Shown here piece by piece: positions 1 through 6,982 of a stretch of 64,000 nt of DNA (position 1 is its first letter; every line of letters starts with the position of its first letter). Both the position numbers and the translations under genes were made by a program. The DNA is from Hyphococcus flavus (GTDB lineage Bacteria > Pseudomonadota > Alphaproteobacteria > Caulobacterales > Parvularculaceae): assembly GCF_028748065.1 (NCBI RefSeq), contig NZ_CP118166.1, forward strand, positions 1,317,501-1,381,500. Direction: 5' to 3'. A model generated the notes under the pieces. The model was not told the DNA's origin and ran no database searches. It saw nothing but the letters and a program-made list of their open reading frames with translations.

Positions 1-1694
1 CCGAAAATCGAGCAACGGTGCAGCGGCCCGTCCCAGCCGGCTTGCTCGCAAGCAGCTTTCAGGAACTGGAACTGCAGGATGTGCGCGATGAAATAGCGAG
101 TGTAAGAGACGTTATTCGGGATATGGTATTTACCGCCGGCGTCAAAATAATCGGACGAGCGCTCAACAGGCGGGCGAATGCCCTGATACTGTTCGCGCAA
201 CGCCCACCAGCCGTCATTATAAGTAGCGGGCGTTAACTCGCCTGAAAACACCTGCCAGCGCCATTTGTCCATAAGCAGGCCAAAAGGCTGGAACGCGACT
301 TTTTCAAGCGCTGCTTGCATCAAGAGGCCAACATCTTTCGATGCGTCCGGCTCTTCATCGATAAGGCCAAGCTGTTTGAGATAGCTTGGCGTGATCGACA
401 AGCCGACCATGTCTCCAATAGCCTCGTGGAAGCCGCCATTGGCGCCGCCCTGAAAGATCGGCGACTGGTCTTTATACGCACGCTGATAATAATTATGGCC
501 AAGTTCATGGTGCACAGTCTGGAAGTCGTCAGCGTTTACCTTGGTGCACATCTTGATGCGGATATCGTCCTGACCGTCCAGGTTCCATGCCGAAGCGTGG
601 CAGGCGACTTCACGGCCTTCGGGTTTGGTGATCTGCGAACGCTCCCAGAATGTATCGGGTAGAGGGTCAAACCCTAGCGAAGAAAAGAAAGCCTCTCCGG
701 TCTCGACCATTTTCACGGCGTCATAGCCGTTATCGTTCAAGAGCGCCGTCAGATCGTAGCCAGGATCAGCGGCGCCGGGGGCGACAAGATCATAAACATT
801 GCCCCAGCTTTGGGCCCACATGTTGCCGAGAAGATCGGCGCGGATCGGCTGGTCGAGCGGCACGACGCTATCGCCATATTCCTCGTTCAGTTCTGCGCGA
901 ACATGGCAATGCAGCTCGTCATAGAGCGGTTTCACCTGACCCCATAGCCGATCTGTTTCCGCCGCAAATTCCTCAGAGGGCAGATCATATCGCGCGCGCC
1001 ACATGGTGCCTACATCGTCGAAACCAAGCTCGCGGGCGCCCTCATTGGCGATTTCGACCATGGAGGCGTAATCTTCCTTCATGGTCGTGTCGGCGTCAGT
1101 TTGTGCAACAGGCACCTCGCGCCACTTGACCCAGATTTCCTGAAGTCTTGCGGGGTCGCGTACAGTGCCCATCATTTCTTCCAGATCGACACGCGGCGTT
1201 TCTTCGCCATCAAGCGTGATTTTGCCGGTGGCGTATGTTGACGCCATCCGCGTGTTTATCTCCGACAGTTCCTTTGCCGCACCCTGGCGTTCCGGCGCTG
1301 GCAAATTGAGGCCGAGTTTGACCAGCTCGATCTTGCGGCGCATTTCCGCCGGCAGTTCAAGATCATTGAAACGCTTGGCTTCGTTGGCGAACTTGACGCC
1401 CATTTCGGTGCCTTCGGCCGACATGCGCGTGTTCAGCCAGTCCGTGTCGTAATTGATATAGGTTGCATTGACCCAGGCGATGCGTGCCGAGTACTCGCCG
1501 AACTCTCGATAGAATGTTTCAACCTTTTCGATGAATTCCTGCGCCTCGCCAACGGTCGGTTCCCCCGACGATTGAGACGATGCTTGGGTTGATGTTTCTT
1601 GCGTTTGCGATTGGCCAGAACAGGCTGAGACAAGCGCCAGTGATGAAACAGCAATCAGCGCGCCCGCTGGGGCGCGCATATATTTTTTAATCAT
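1..1694 (-). CDS. M2 family peptidyl-dipeptidase (angiotensin-converting-enzyme-like), 3' end cut by window edge
   Basis: Secreted zinc metallopeptidase of the ACE family, expected to remove dipeptides from peptide C-termini in the periplasm or at the outer membrane. The start at 1694 has a GGAG box six bases upstream. The N-terminus is a lipoprotein signal ending in LVSAC, followed by a Q/S/T-rich linker. The zinc site is HELGH at residues 396-400 (495-509), and the third ligand is E424 in FHEAIGDM. The spacing of 28 residues from first His to Glu equals that of ACE. Reading stays open to base 1, so the C-terminus lies outside the window. The family is certain; the substrate is unknown. Confidence 0.93.
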   Translation of the reverse strand, partial: MIKKYMRAPAGALIAVSSLALVSACSGQSQTQETSTQASSQSSGEPTVGEAQEFIEKVETFYREFGEYSARIAWVNATYINYDTDWLNTRMSAEGTEMGVKFANEAKRFNDLELPAEMRRKIELVKLGLNLPAPERQGAAKELSEINTRMASTYATGKITLDGEETPRVDLEEMMGTVRDPARLQEIWVKWREVPVAQTDADTTMKEDYASMVEIANEGARELGFDDVGTMWRARYDLPSEEFAAETDRLWGQVKPLYDELHCHVRAELNEEYGDSVVPLDQPIRADLLGNMWAQSWGNVYDLVAPGAADPGYDLTALLNDNGYDAVKMVETGEAFFSSLGFDPLPDTFWERSQITKPEGREVACHASAWNLDGQDDIRIKMCTKVNADDFQTVHHELGHNYYQRAYKDQSPIFQGGANGGFHEAIGDMVGLSITPSYLKQLGLIDEEPDASKDVGLLMQAALEKVAFQPFGLLMDKWRWQVFSGELTPATYNDGWWALREQYQGIRPPVERSSDYFDAGGKYHIPNNVSYTRYFIAHILQFQFLKAACEQAGWDGPLHRCSIF

Positions 1695-1765
1695 GGAAAC
1701 TCCGTATGTGACCTTCTCGGGCCGCATACTAGCGAGGCGGGCAAAGGGAAGCAAAAGGCTTGGCG

Positions 1766-2320
1766 TCAAACTTTTTCGGCTATTTTTATTGCAACGCGGC
1801 ATCCGGCGCGGATTGCCGCTGACAGCAGCCCATAGCCGGGCGCCTCGCGCGCGCCCTCATTTTCCGCCGTGTGCTTATGTTCAAGCTCGTCATCTCGAAA
1901 TTGGCGAACGGTGCCGGCGAGCTCTGGCTCGACTGTCTCCAACTCGTCGATTTGCTCGGCGTAGTGTTTCTCGATGACGTCTTCGACCGCTTCGGTGCAG
2001 GCCATGGCGGCTTTCTCGCCCATCAGGGCCGTTGCCGCACCCAGCCCGAAGCCGGCTGCGTTCCAGAACGGGGATAACAATGACGGGCGAATTTTGCGCT
2101 CGGCAAGAAGGCGATCAAAAGTTTCGAGATGATGCGCTTCACCCGCCTCCATCTCTTCCAACACGTTCGCAGTGTGCTGCTTGTGGGGGAGCTTTTCAAA
2201 AACAGCCCGTTGTCCGCGATAGATCGCAACGGCGCCATATTCGCCCGCATGATCGACGCGCAGCATGTCGCCGATCCGGCGTGCGCGCGGTCCCGGCTTA
2301 TGCGGAGAGGGTTCGCTCAT
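1766..2320 (-). CDS. coq7: Coq7-family demethoxyubiquinone hydroxylase
   Basis: 184-residue di-iron hydroxylase that performs the C6 hydroxylation of demethoxyubiquinone late in ubiquinone synthesis, at the membrane face. Visible ligands are E27 (AGEYGAV), the E..AHH pair in the MEAGEAHH segment, and a second ExxH in DDELEHKHTA, which is the carboxylate-bridged di-iron pattern. I chose the start at 2320 because its ATG overlaps the TGA of the upstream dsbB-like gene (ATGA), implying translational coupling; upstream in-frame codons would run into that gene. Length matches the bacterial short Coq7 type. The pairing with dsbB puts two quinone-related proteins in one transcript. Confidence 0.93.
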   Translation of the reverse strand: MSEPSPHKPGPRARRIGDMLRVDHAGEYGAVAIYRGQRAVFEKLPHKQHTANVLEEMEAGEAHHLETFDRLLAERKIRPSLLSPFWNAAGFGLGAATALMGEKAAMACTEAVEDVIEKHYAEQIDELETVEPELAGTVRQFRDDELEHKHTAENEGAREAPGYGLLSAAIRAGCRVAIKIAEKV

Positions 2321-2859
2321 GCCGCGCCGCCTCGCCGGAAACGTCTGGCGCTGCGCGATTCCTGCAGCGCAGCGAAAAGGGTAAGCGCAAATAGTCCGGC
2401 CGAAACCAGTAAATTGTATCCGGCCATGGAAACGCCGAGGAACCGCCACTGCACGTCCTCGCATGAGGGCCCGGTGGAGGGCTGATTCAAGGATGCGGCG
2501 ACATCGGTAAGATCAACGGTTCCGCCAGCGGCGCAAAGCGCCGGTCCTGGCCAGTACCCATATTCAACGCCGATATGAAAAAAGGCGAGGCCCGCGCTGA
2601 CCGCGTAAACCAGCGCCGCAGCGCCGACGGCGCTCGCCGCAGCGAGTTTGGATTTGAAAATCCGTGCGAGCGCGAGGCCCGCGCCGGCGACCGCCAATGC
2701 CGTCCAGTGCGCTTCACGCTGATCGAGACAAAGAATGCAGGGTATGAGACCGCCAACCCGCTCAAACAGATGCGCGCCTGCGAGCAGGGCGGCGCTGGCG
2801 ATAAAGCTGAAGCCCAGCGCGCGTTCGGTAAAAGAAAAGCGTGCAATGAATTGGCGCAT
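2317..2859 (-). CDS. dsbB: Disulfide bond formation protein B (DsbB family)
   Basis: 180-residue inner-membrane protein expected to reoxidise DsbA-type thiol oxidases and pass electrons to quinone. It has four hydrophobic segments. The first periplasmic redox pair is CILC at about residue 41. The second loop carries two spaced cysteines (ALCAAGG and GPSCEDVQ), as in DsbB. The 3' end overlaps the start of coq7 by four bases. No strong ribosome-binding site is visible before the ATG at 2859, but the first hydrophobic segment begins soon after it, so a much shorter start is unlikely. Confidence 0.9.
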   Translation of the reverse strand: MRQFIARFSFTERALGFSFIASAALLAGAHLFERVGGLIPCILCLDQREAHWTALAVAGAGLALARIFKSKLAAASAVGAAALVYAVSAGLAFFHIGVEYGYWPGPALCAAGGTVDLTDVAASLNQPSTGPSCEDVQWRFLGVSMAGYNLLVSAGLFALTLFAALQESRSARRFRRGGAA

Positions 2860-2927
2860 GCAAACAGATATAACGCCGAACAGGAGCGGGGCGGCTAAGG
2901 CGGATCGTCACATCTTGGCGATTGCCG

Positions 2928-3587
2928 CTAAGTCCTGGCGGCGATCCATCCGCGAATGAGATCAACTGCTTCCGCGCCGAGAAACAGCAGCAAAAACACC
3001 CACATAAATCCAAGCAGCAGGCCGAGAATAACAAGCACGCCGTCCCGTTCAATCAGGCCGAGCGCCATGATCGCAACGCCGATCCCGGGCACGGTATTCG
3101 TCGATGGAAGCGGCGTCAGAATTGATGCGATGGGAATCAGCGCAAGCCCGCCCACAAGACGCACGCCTACTCGACCCGTTACAGGCTTAAGACGCGGCGT
3201 CGCGATGCGTTCAACCCAGCCCACATATTTTTCCGCCCGGGTCAGCACCGATTGAAAAGCATCAAGAGAAAATGAGCGCTCGTGCAGCTTTTTCGGCAGC
3301 CATGGATGGCGTCCGCCTGCCGCCAGTTGTCCTGCAAGGGCCAGCATCGGCAAGGCTACGATTTGCGGCAACAGGTAAACGAAAGGCAGACAGCAAGGCA
3401 ACGCAAGCAATAGCAACAAAAACCCGAACGCGCGCTCATCGAGGTTTTCGACAACGTCGCCAAGCCTCGCGGTTTGTTTTTCAGTCGCCGTCGCTGAAGA
3501 TTGAAGACGCAGTTTGTCCAGCACATCCTGTAAAACGCGCGTTGCGCCGCGCATTGGCGCAGCCGGTTGGCCGTCAGCGGCGGTCAT
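2928..3587 (-). CDS. ExoD-family membrane protein
   Basis: 219-residue polytopic protein of the ExoD family, named for an exopolysaccharide phenotype in rhizobia; biochemical function unknown. The N-terminal 60 residues are soluble (DVVENLDERAFGF). Several hydrophobic segments follow, with a Pro-rich turn (TPLPSTNTVPGIG) that is typical of the family. I chose the ATG at 3587 because AGGA lies seven bases upstream; an in-frame ATG at 3602 and one at 3644 are possible. The gene stands alone and is transcribed away from the tRNA-Leu gene. Confidence 0.85.
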   Translation of the reverse strand: MTAADGQPAAPMRGATRVLQDVLDKLRLQSSATATEKQTARLGDVVENLDERAFGFLLLLLALPCCLPFVYLLPQIVALPMLALAGQLAAGGRHPWLPKKLHERSFSLDAFQSVLTRAEKYVGWVERIATPRLKPVTGRVGVRLVGGLALIPIASILTPLPSTNTVPGIGVAIMALGLIERDGVLVILGLLLGFMWVFLLLFLGAEAVDLIRGWIAART

Positions 3588-3675
3588 GAGATGTTCCTGC
3601 ATAAAAACACGCTTAGCGATGTAGGACGCTTTGGCCCATCTCAACAGAGCCGTCTTAATAAAACCTCATTATCGC

Positions 3676-3703
3676 TTGACCCGTTAGGCGCGCCACCTAA
3701 TAT
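3676..3703 (+). promoter_or_regulatory. Sigma-70-type promoter of tRNA-Leu
   Basis: TTGACC (3676-3681) and TAATAT (3698-3703) are separated by 16 bases. The expected transcription start near 3710 is about 20 bases before the mature tRNA 5' end. No other plus-strand gene follows, so this is the promoter of the tRNA gene. Confidence 0.7.
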
Positions 3704-3730
3704 GCCGCCCTCACCGTTGCCGGTATAAAT

Positions 3731-3815
3731 GCCCCTCTGGCGGAACTGGTAGACGCGCTGGATTCAAAATCCAGTTCCTTCGGGAGTGCCGGTTCGATTC
3801 CGGCGGGGGGCACCA
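3731..3815 (+). tRNA. tRNA-Leu (anticodon CAA)
   Basis: An 85-base tRNA with a seven-base-pair acceptor stem (GCCCCTC with GGGGGGC, one G-U pair) and an encoded CCA end. The anticodon arm is CTGGA-TTCAAAA-TCCAG, which places CAA at positions 34-36 and so reads UUG leucine codons. A long variable arm (TTCCTTCGGGAGT), expected for class II tRNA-Leu, precedes the T arm GCCGG-TTCGATT-CCGGC. It is a single tRNA with its own promoter, followed by a strong terminator about 140 bases downstream. Confidence 0.97.
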
Positions 3816-3954
3816 CGAGCCGGAAACGTTCGCGGAGCGAACGCAGTCCGGCGAGATCGGCAAGCTCTCTACAAATGCGATGGATTCCGGCCCACGCCCG
3901 CTTACGCTTTCGAACTTAAGAGCCGAAAAGCCAAATGCGTTGCCTCTCCAACAA

Positions 3955-3978
3955 AAAACCCCGCCGAAGCGGGGTTTT
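3955..3978. terminator. Bidirectional intrinsic terminator
   Basis: AAAACCCCGC (3955-3964), a CGAA loop, then GCGGGGTTTT (3969-3978). The stem is flanked by A-run and T-run, so it can stop transcription from tRNA-Leu on plus and from the beta-helix gene on minus. The 139 bases between the tRNA and this hairpin hold no gene that I can support. Confidence 0.85.
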
Positions 3979-4004
3979 GATATTTCTATGTGAGAGGCGT
4001 TGTA

Positions 4005-5066
4005 CTAGCAGCGGCCCCTGCGGCGATCGCGTTTAGAGCAATTATCGCCGCCATTGTTTTCGATGAAGTTGTTGGTGACTTTCGGCTCCAGCCCTTCACG
4101 CACGAAGATAGACAGCCCGTCATTACCGACAATGTCGTTGTCTTCGATGACGCCGTTGACGCCGAACGGCACCGCAACACCATCGCCTGAGTTTTGCGCG
4201 ATTTCATTATAGCGCACCAGCGAGAGCTTGGCATATTTGTCGAGGATCACGCCTGAGCCCTTGTTGTTACGGATCTTGTTGCCGATCAGTTTCGCTGCGC
4301 CATAGCCAGAAGACTTCACGCCAGAGTCGAGATTGTCGAATATCTCATTGCCGGCGATGACCACGTCAGCGCGGCTGCCAGAGGCGATATCGACGCCGAC
4401 TTTGTTCTGAAGGATTTTGTTGTCAATGATGAAGCTCTGTGACAGCGAGTGCTGCTGAGCCACAAAGACGCCTTCGGAACCTGCGCTGATGCGGTTCTTC
4501 TCAAGCATCACCGTGCCGCCGCTGATGCGCACAGCCGGGCGAATGCCGGAGCCCAGAACATCACTTTCCTTCAGCGTGAAAACGCCCTGATCGACATCGA
4601 TGCAGGCATTGGCGGAAGAGTTGATCTTCGCCTTGAACTGCACGTTCGCGACAACGGCGTGTTTGGTTCCATCCTCAGGTGAGAATTTGAGGCATGGCGT
4701 GTTCATGGGCGCTGAAATTTCAACACCTGACCCCGGGCCGCGATCGCCCTGGATAAAGATCGATTTATCAAGCGAGATCGTTTCGTTGTAGACGCCGTGC
4801 ATGACGTAAACGACGCCGCCTTCAGCCACGTCGTCGATCGCCTGAGAGATCGTCTTGTAAGGGCCGGGGCCGTTTACATCGACGATGATTTGCATCGGGC
4901 CTTTTCTGTTTGTGCCGCCAGAACTCGACCCCGTTGAGGTGCCTGCGGCCGGTTCGTGGATTGGGAACCCGCCCAGGGATTGAGCGTTTGCACTCGCCGC
5001 CATCATGCTGATCGCGAATGCGCCGGCGGCGATGGGGGTAATGCGGTTGATCATTGTACGGTTCAT
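4005..5066 (-). CDS. Secreted right-handed beta-helix repeat protein
   Basis: 353-residue exported protein with a signal peptide (cleavage expected after ANAQ, about residue 29). A short Gly/Ser/Thr linker precedes a segment typical of pectate-lyase/NosD-like beta-helices: YKTISQAIDDV, then rungs rich in N, G, V and I such as SGVKSSGYGAAKLIGN and NNFIENNGGDN. The fold is clear from repeated N-[KE]-I rungs. The enzymatic role, if any, is not, since no catalytic residues can be assigned. The C-terminus ends in a basic, Cys-containing tail. It follows the Sel1/peptidoglycan-binding gene by 11 bases, so the two are probably one operon. Confidence 0.8.
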   Translation of the reverse strand: MNRTMINRITPIAAGAFAISMMAASANAQSLGGFPIHEPAAGTSTGSSSGGTNRKGPMQIIVDVNGPGPYKTISQAIDDVAEGGVVYVMHGVYNETISLDKSIFIQGDRGPGSGVEISAPMNTPCLKFSPEDGTKHAVVANVQFKAKINSSANACIDVDQGVFTLKESDVLGSGIRPAVRISGGTVMLEKNRISAGSEGVFVAQQHSLSQSFIIDNKILQNKVGVDIASGSRADVVIAGNEIFDNLDSGVKSSGYGAAKLIGNKIRNNKGSGVILDKYAKLSLVRYNEIAQNSGDGVAVPFGVNGVIEDNDIVGNDGLSIFVREGLEPKVTNNFIENNGGDNCSKRDRRRGRC

Positions 5067-5077
5067 GTCAAATACCC

Positions 5078-6364
5078 CTACTGGATGTCACGCGTATATT
5101 CGAAGCTAAGACGGCGTAGCGCGTCGTTTGCCGGCGTATAACCGAGCGCCGAAGCGCGGGCCAAATGGTAAGCCGACTTGCGCTCGTCCGGCGCGATTTC
5201 GTTCAGCCCTGTGGTGCCGTCGCGATAAACCACGCCAAGCGCGTAATGAGCGATGGAAAGGTCATGGTCCGCCGCAGCCGTAAGCCAGCGAACGGCCTGC
5301 TCGCCATCCTGCTCAACGCCAATGCCGCGAACATGCATGATGCCGTAGACGTATTGCGACATCGGGTGCTCTGCCTGGGCTGCGTCCTGAAAGAGATCAA
5401 CAGTTTGACGCGGCGTCAGAACGCCCGTCACGACGGACTGCTTTTCTTCTTCGCTCATGTCGAAGTCACGGGCGACTGTCGAATACTGGAAGCGGCGGAT
5501 GGCGCCGCGCGTCGCCGGGCCAAGGCTGTTATCAACAGCGCCGGCGCGGAAACCCAGTGCGTTGAGCGAGCGTTGGATAAGCTCCACGTCAATATCGGAA
5601 ACCGCTTCAAGCGCATCCGCCATGCGGATTTCTTCAAGTTCTCTCTTAAGGCGCTCAAGCTCTTCCTGCTGGCGTGTCTTGCCGGTGTGCTCCGGCGGCA
5701 GCGGCGGCTGCCACTCTTCAGCATTTTCCAGAGCCAGCTTGATTTCTTTCGGGTTCATCAGCGGCTCAAGGAACTCATAAGCAGCGCTGGCTTCGCCGAC
5801 GCCTCGCTCTTTTGCGAGCGAGTACATTTGCAGCGCTTTGGTGTTGCTTTTCTCAAGGCCCGCGCCCTTCTGATACATCTCGCCCAGGCGATAAATGTCA
5901 TAGGCGCTGCCGGCTTCGAACGTGCGGGAGATAAGGTCTTCTGCTTTGTTGACGTCGGATGAACTCATCCGGAAGCGAATATCGGTCAAGCGTGCTTCAG
6001 CAAGGATCTGCGCGTTGACCTCAGCGGCGGTGGGAAGTTGGTATGCGGAAAAATCGTGATAGGCGGCGAGGGTGTACCACAAAAGCGCCTGCACATTATC
6101 AACCGGGATTTCTTCAAGCGGCGTCGCGGCGCCCTCGGAGACTTCCAGCATCTTGCCGGAATAAACATCGCCGAGAATTTTCTTCGAGCGAATATCGCCA
6201 GCGACAGCAAACCGGCGCCACAAATCCAGCGCCTGCGAATACTGTCCGTTTTTATAGGCCTGAATGCCAGCTTCATATGTTGCATGGGCCGGGGCCGTCG
6301 CCATCGCCAAGAATGACGCAGCTACAAGGCCGCCGATCATACGGCGCGCTTTTCCAATCAGCAT
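5078..6364 (-). CDS. Exported Sel1-repeat protein with peptidoglycan-binding domain
   Basis: About 428 residues from the ATG at 6364; in-frame ATGs at 6382 and 6412 are alternatives. A signal peptide (GLVAASFLAMATAPAHA) is followed by TPR/Sel1-type repeats (YKNGQYSQALDLWRRFA; YDIYRLGEMYQKGAG). A predicted coiled-coil stretch (RQQEELERLKRELEEI) comes next, then a PG_binding_1-type domain (VELIQRSLNALGF...GPATRGAIRRFQ). Two more Sel1 repeats (YGIMHVRGIGVEQDG; YALGVVYRDG) end the protein. It is likely a periplasmic scaffold touching peptidoglycan. It precedes the beta-helix gene in the same operon, which suggests a shared envelope role; that link is inference. Confidence 0.82.
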   Translation of the reverse strand: MLIGKARRMIGGLVAASFLAMATAPAHATYEAGIQAYKNGQYSQALDLWRRFAVAGDIRSKKILGDVYSGKMLEVSEGAATPLEEIPVDNVQALLWYTLAAYHDFSAYQLPTAAEVNAQILAEARLTDIRFRMSSSDVNKAEDLISRTFEAGSAYDIYRLGEMYQKGAGLEKSNTKALQMYSLAKERGVGEASAAYEFLEPLMNPKEIKLALENAEEWQPPLPPEHTGKTRQQEELERLKRELEEIRMADALEAVSDIDVELIQRSLNALGFRAGAVDNSLGPATRGAIRRFQYSTVARDFDMSEEEKQSVVTGVLTPRQTVDLFQDAAQAEHPMSQYVYGIMHVRGIGVEQDGEQAVRWLTAAADHDLSIAHYALGVVYRDGTTGLNEIAPDERKSAYHLARASALGYTPANDALRRLSFEYTRDIQ

Positions 6365-6604
6365 CTTCGGATCTCTTTCCATATCCCCGCTTCCCCTCGA
6401 CAGAACGCCCACGCCGTAACTGGCTGGATGGGCTCCCTGAACACCTTGCCAAACGGGCCATCCCCGGACCGTCAGACATCTTGATTCAACCCATTAAAGC
6501 ACGCATTGCTGCGTGTCTCCACATTAACCTTTACCATTAATGAAAGCAAAAGGGCGCCCCCCGGTCAGGGCGGGAGAGGGCGTTTTGTGCTCAACCCTGC
6601 GTGG

Positions 6605-6877
6605 TCAGGCCGGATTCCCCCCGCGCGTGACCCGAAAGACGCAGATCGGGGTATCGGGGCGCCCCTCATCAGGCAGGCGTTCGCTTAAGTGCCCGGATTC
6701 ACTGCAGAAATGTGGAATGTCGATGGCGGCGAGCGGGTCGTCCGCCTTGATGATCAGGCTCGCGCCCGGGGCCAAGCGCCTCAAGCCCGCCTCCATGCGA
6801 ATGACCGGCATCGGGCAGCGGTACCCGCAAGCGTCAATTATATCAATATTATCAGCGTCTTGGGATTTCGGGGCCAT
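6605..6877 (-). CDS. tusA: TusA-family sulfur carrier protein
   Basis: 90-residue protein with the TusA signature CGYRCPMPVIR: the second Cys in CPxP is the residue that carries persulfide sulfur. The family delivers sulfur for tRNA 2-thiouridine modification or other sulfur-transfer reactions. The C-terminal part (VFRVTRGG) completes the two-layer alpha/beta fold. It stands alone between the TonB-receptor terminator and the Sel1 gene. The 240 bases between it and the Sel1 gene contain no supportable gene. Confidence 0.88.
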   Translation of the reverse strand: MAPKSQDADNIDIIDACGYRCPMPVIRMEAGLRRLAPGASLIIKADDPLAAIDIPHFCSESGHLSERLPDEGRPDTPICVFRVTRGGNPA

Positions 6878-6925
6878 GGTCGGCCTTTTTTAGCGTAAAC
6901 GCTGGTTTAGCGAAAACGCTGGGCA

Positions 6926-6959
6926 AGAAAAAACCCTGGCGCGGGAAGGCGCCAGGGTT
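6926..6959 (-). terminator. Intrinsic terminator of the TonB receptor gene
   Basis: On the minus strand an 11-bp perfect stem (AACCCTGGCGC, positions 6959-6949, with GCGCCAGGGTT, 6942-6932) has a six-base loop and is followed by a T-run. It lies 24 bases past the receptor stop codon. Confidence 0.9.
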
Positions 6960-6982
6960 GAAAAGAAGTGATCCGGTTTCGA

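Noticed and set aside
5165-5962. 265-codon plus-strand frame opposite the Sel1 gene
   Set aside because: Antisense to a well-supported exported protein with repeats and a signal peptide. The composition of the translation is not protein-like, and no start context is present.
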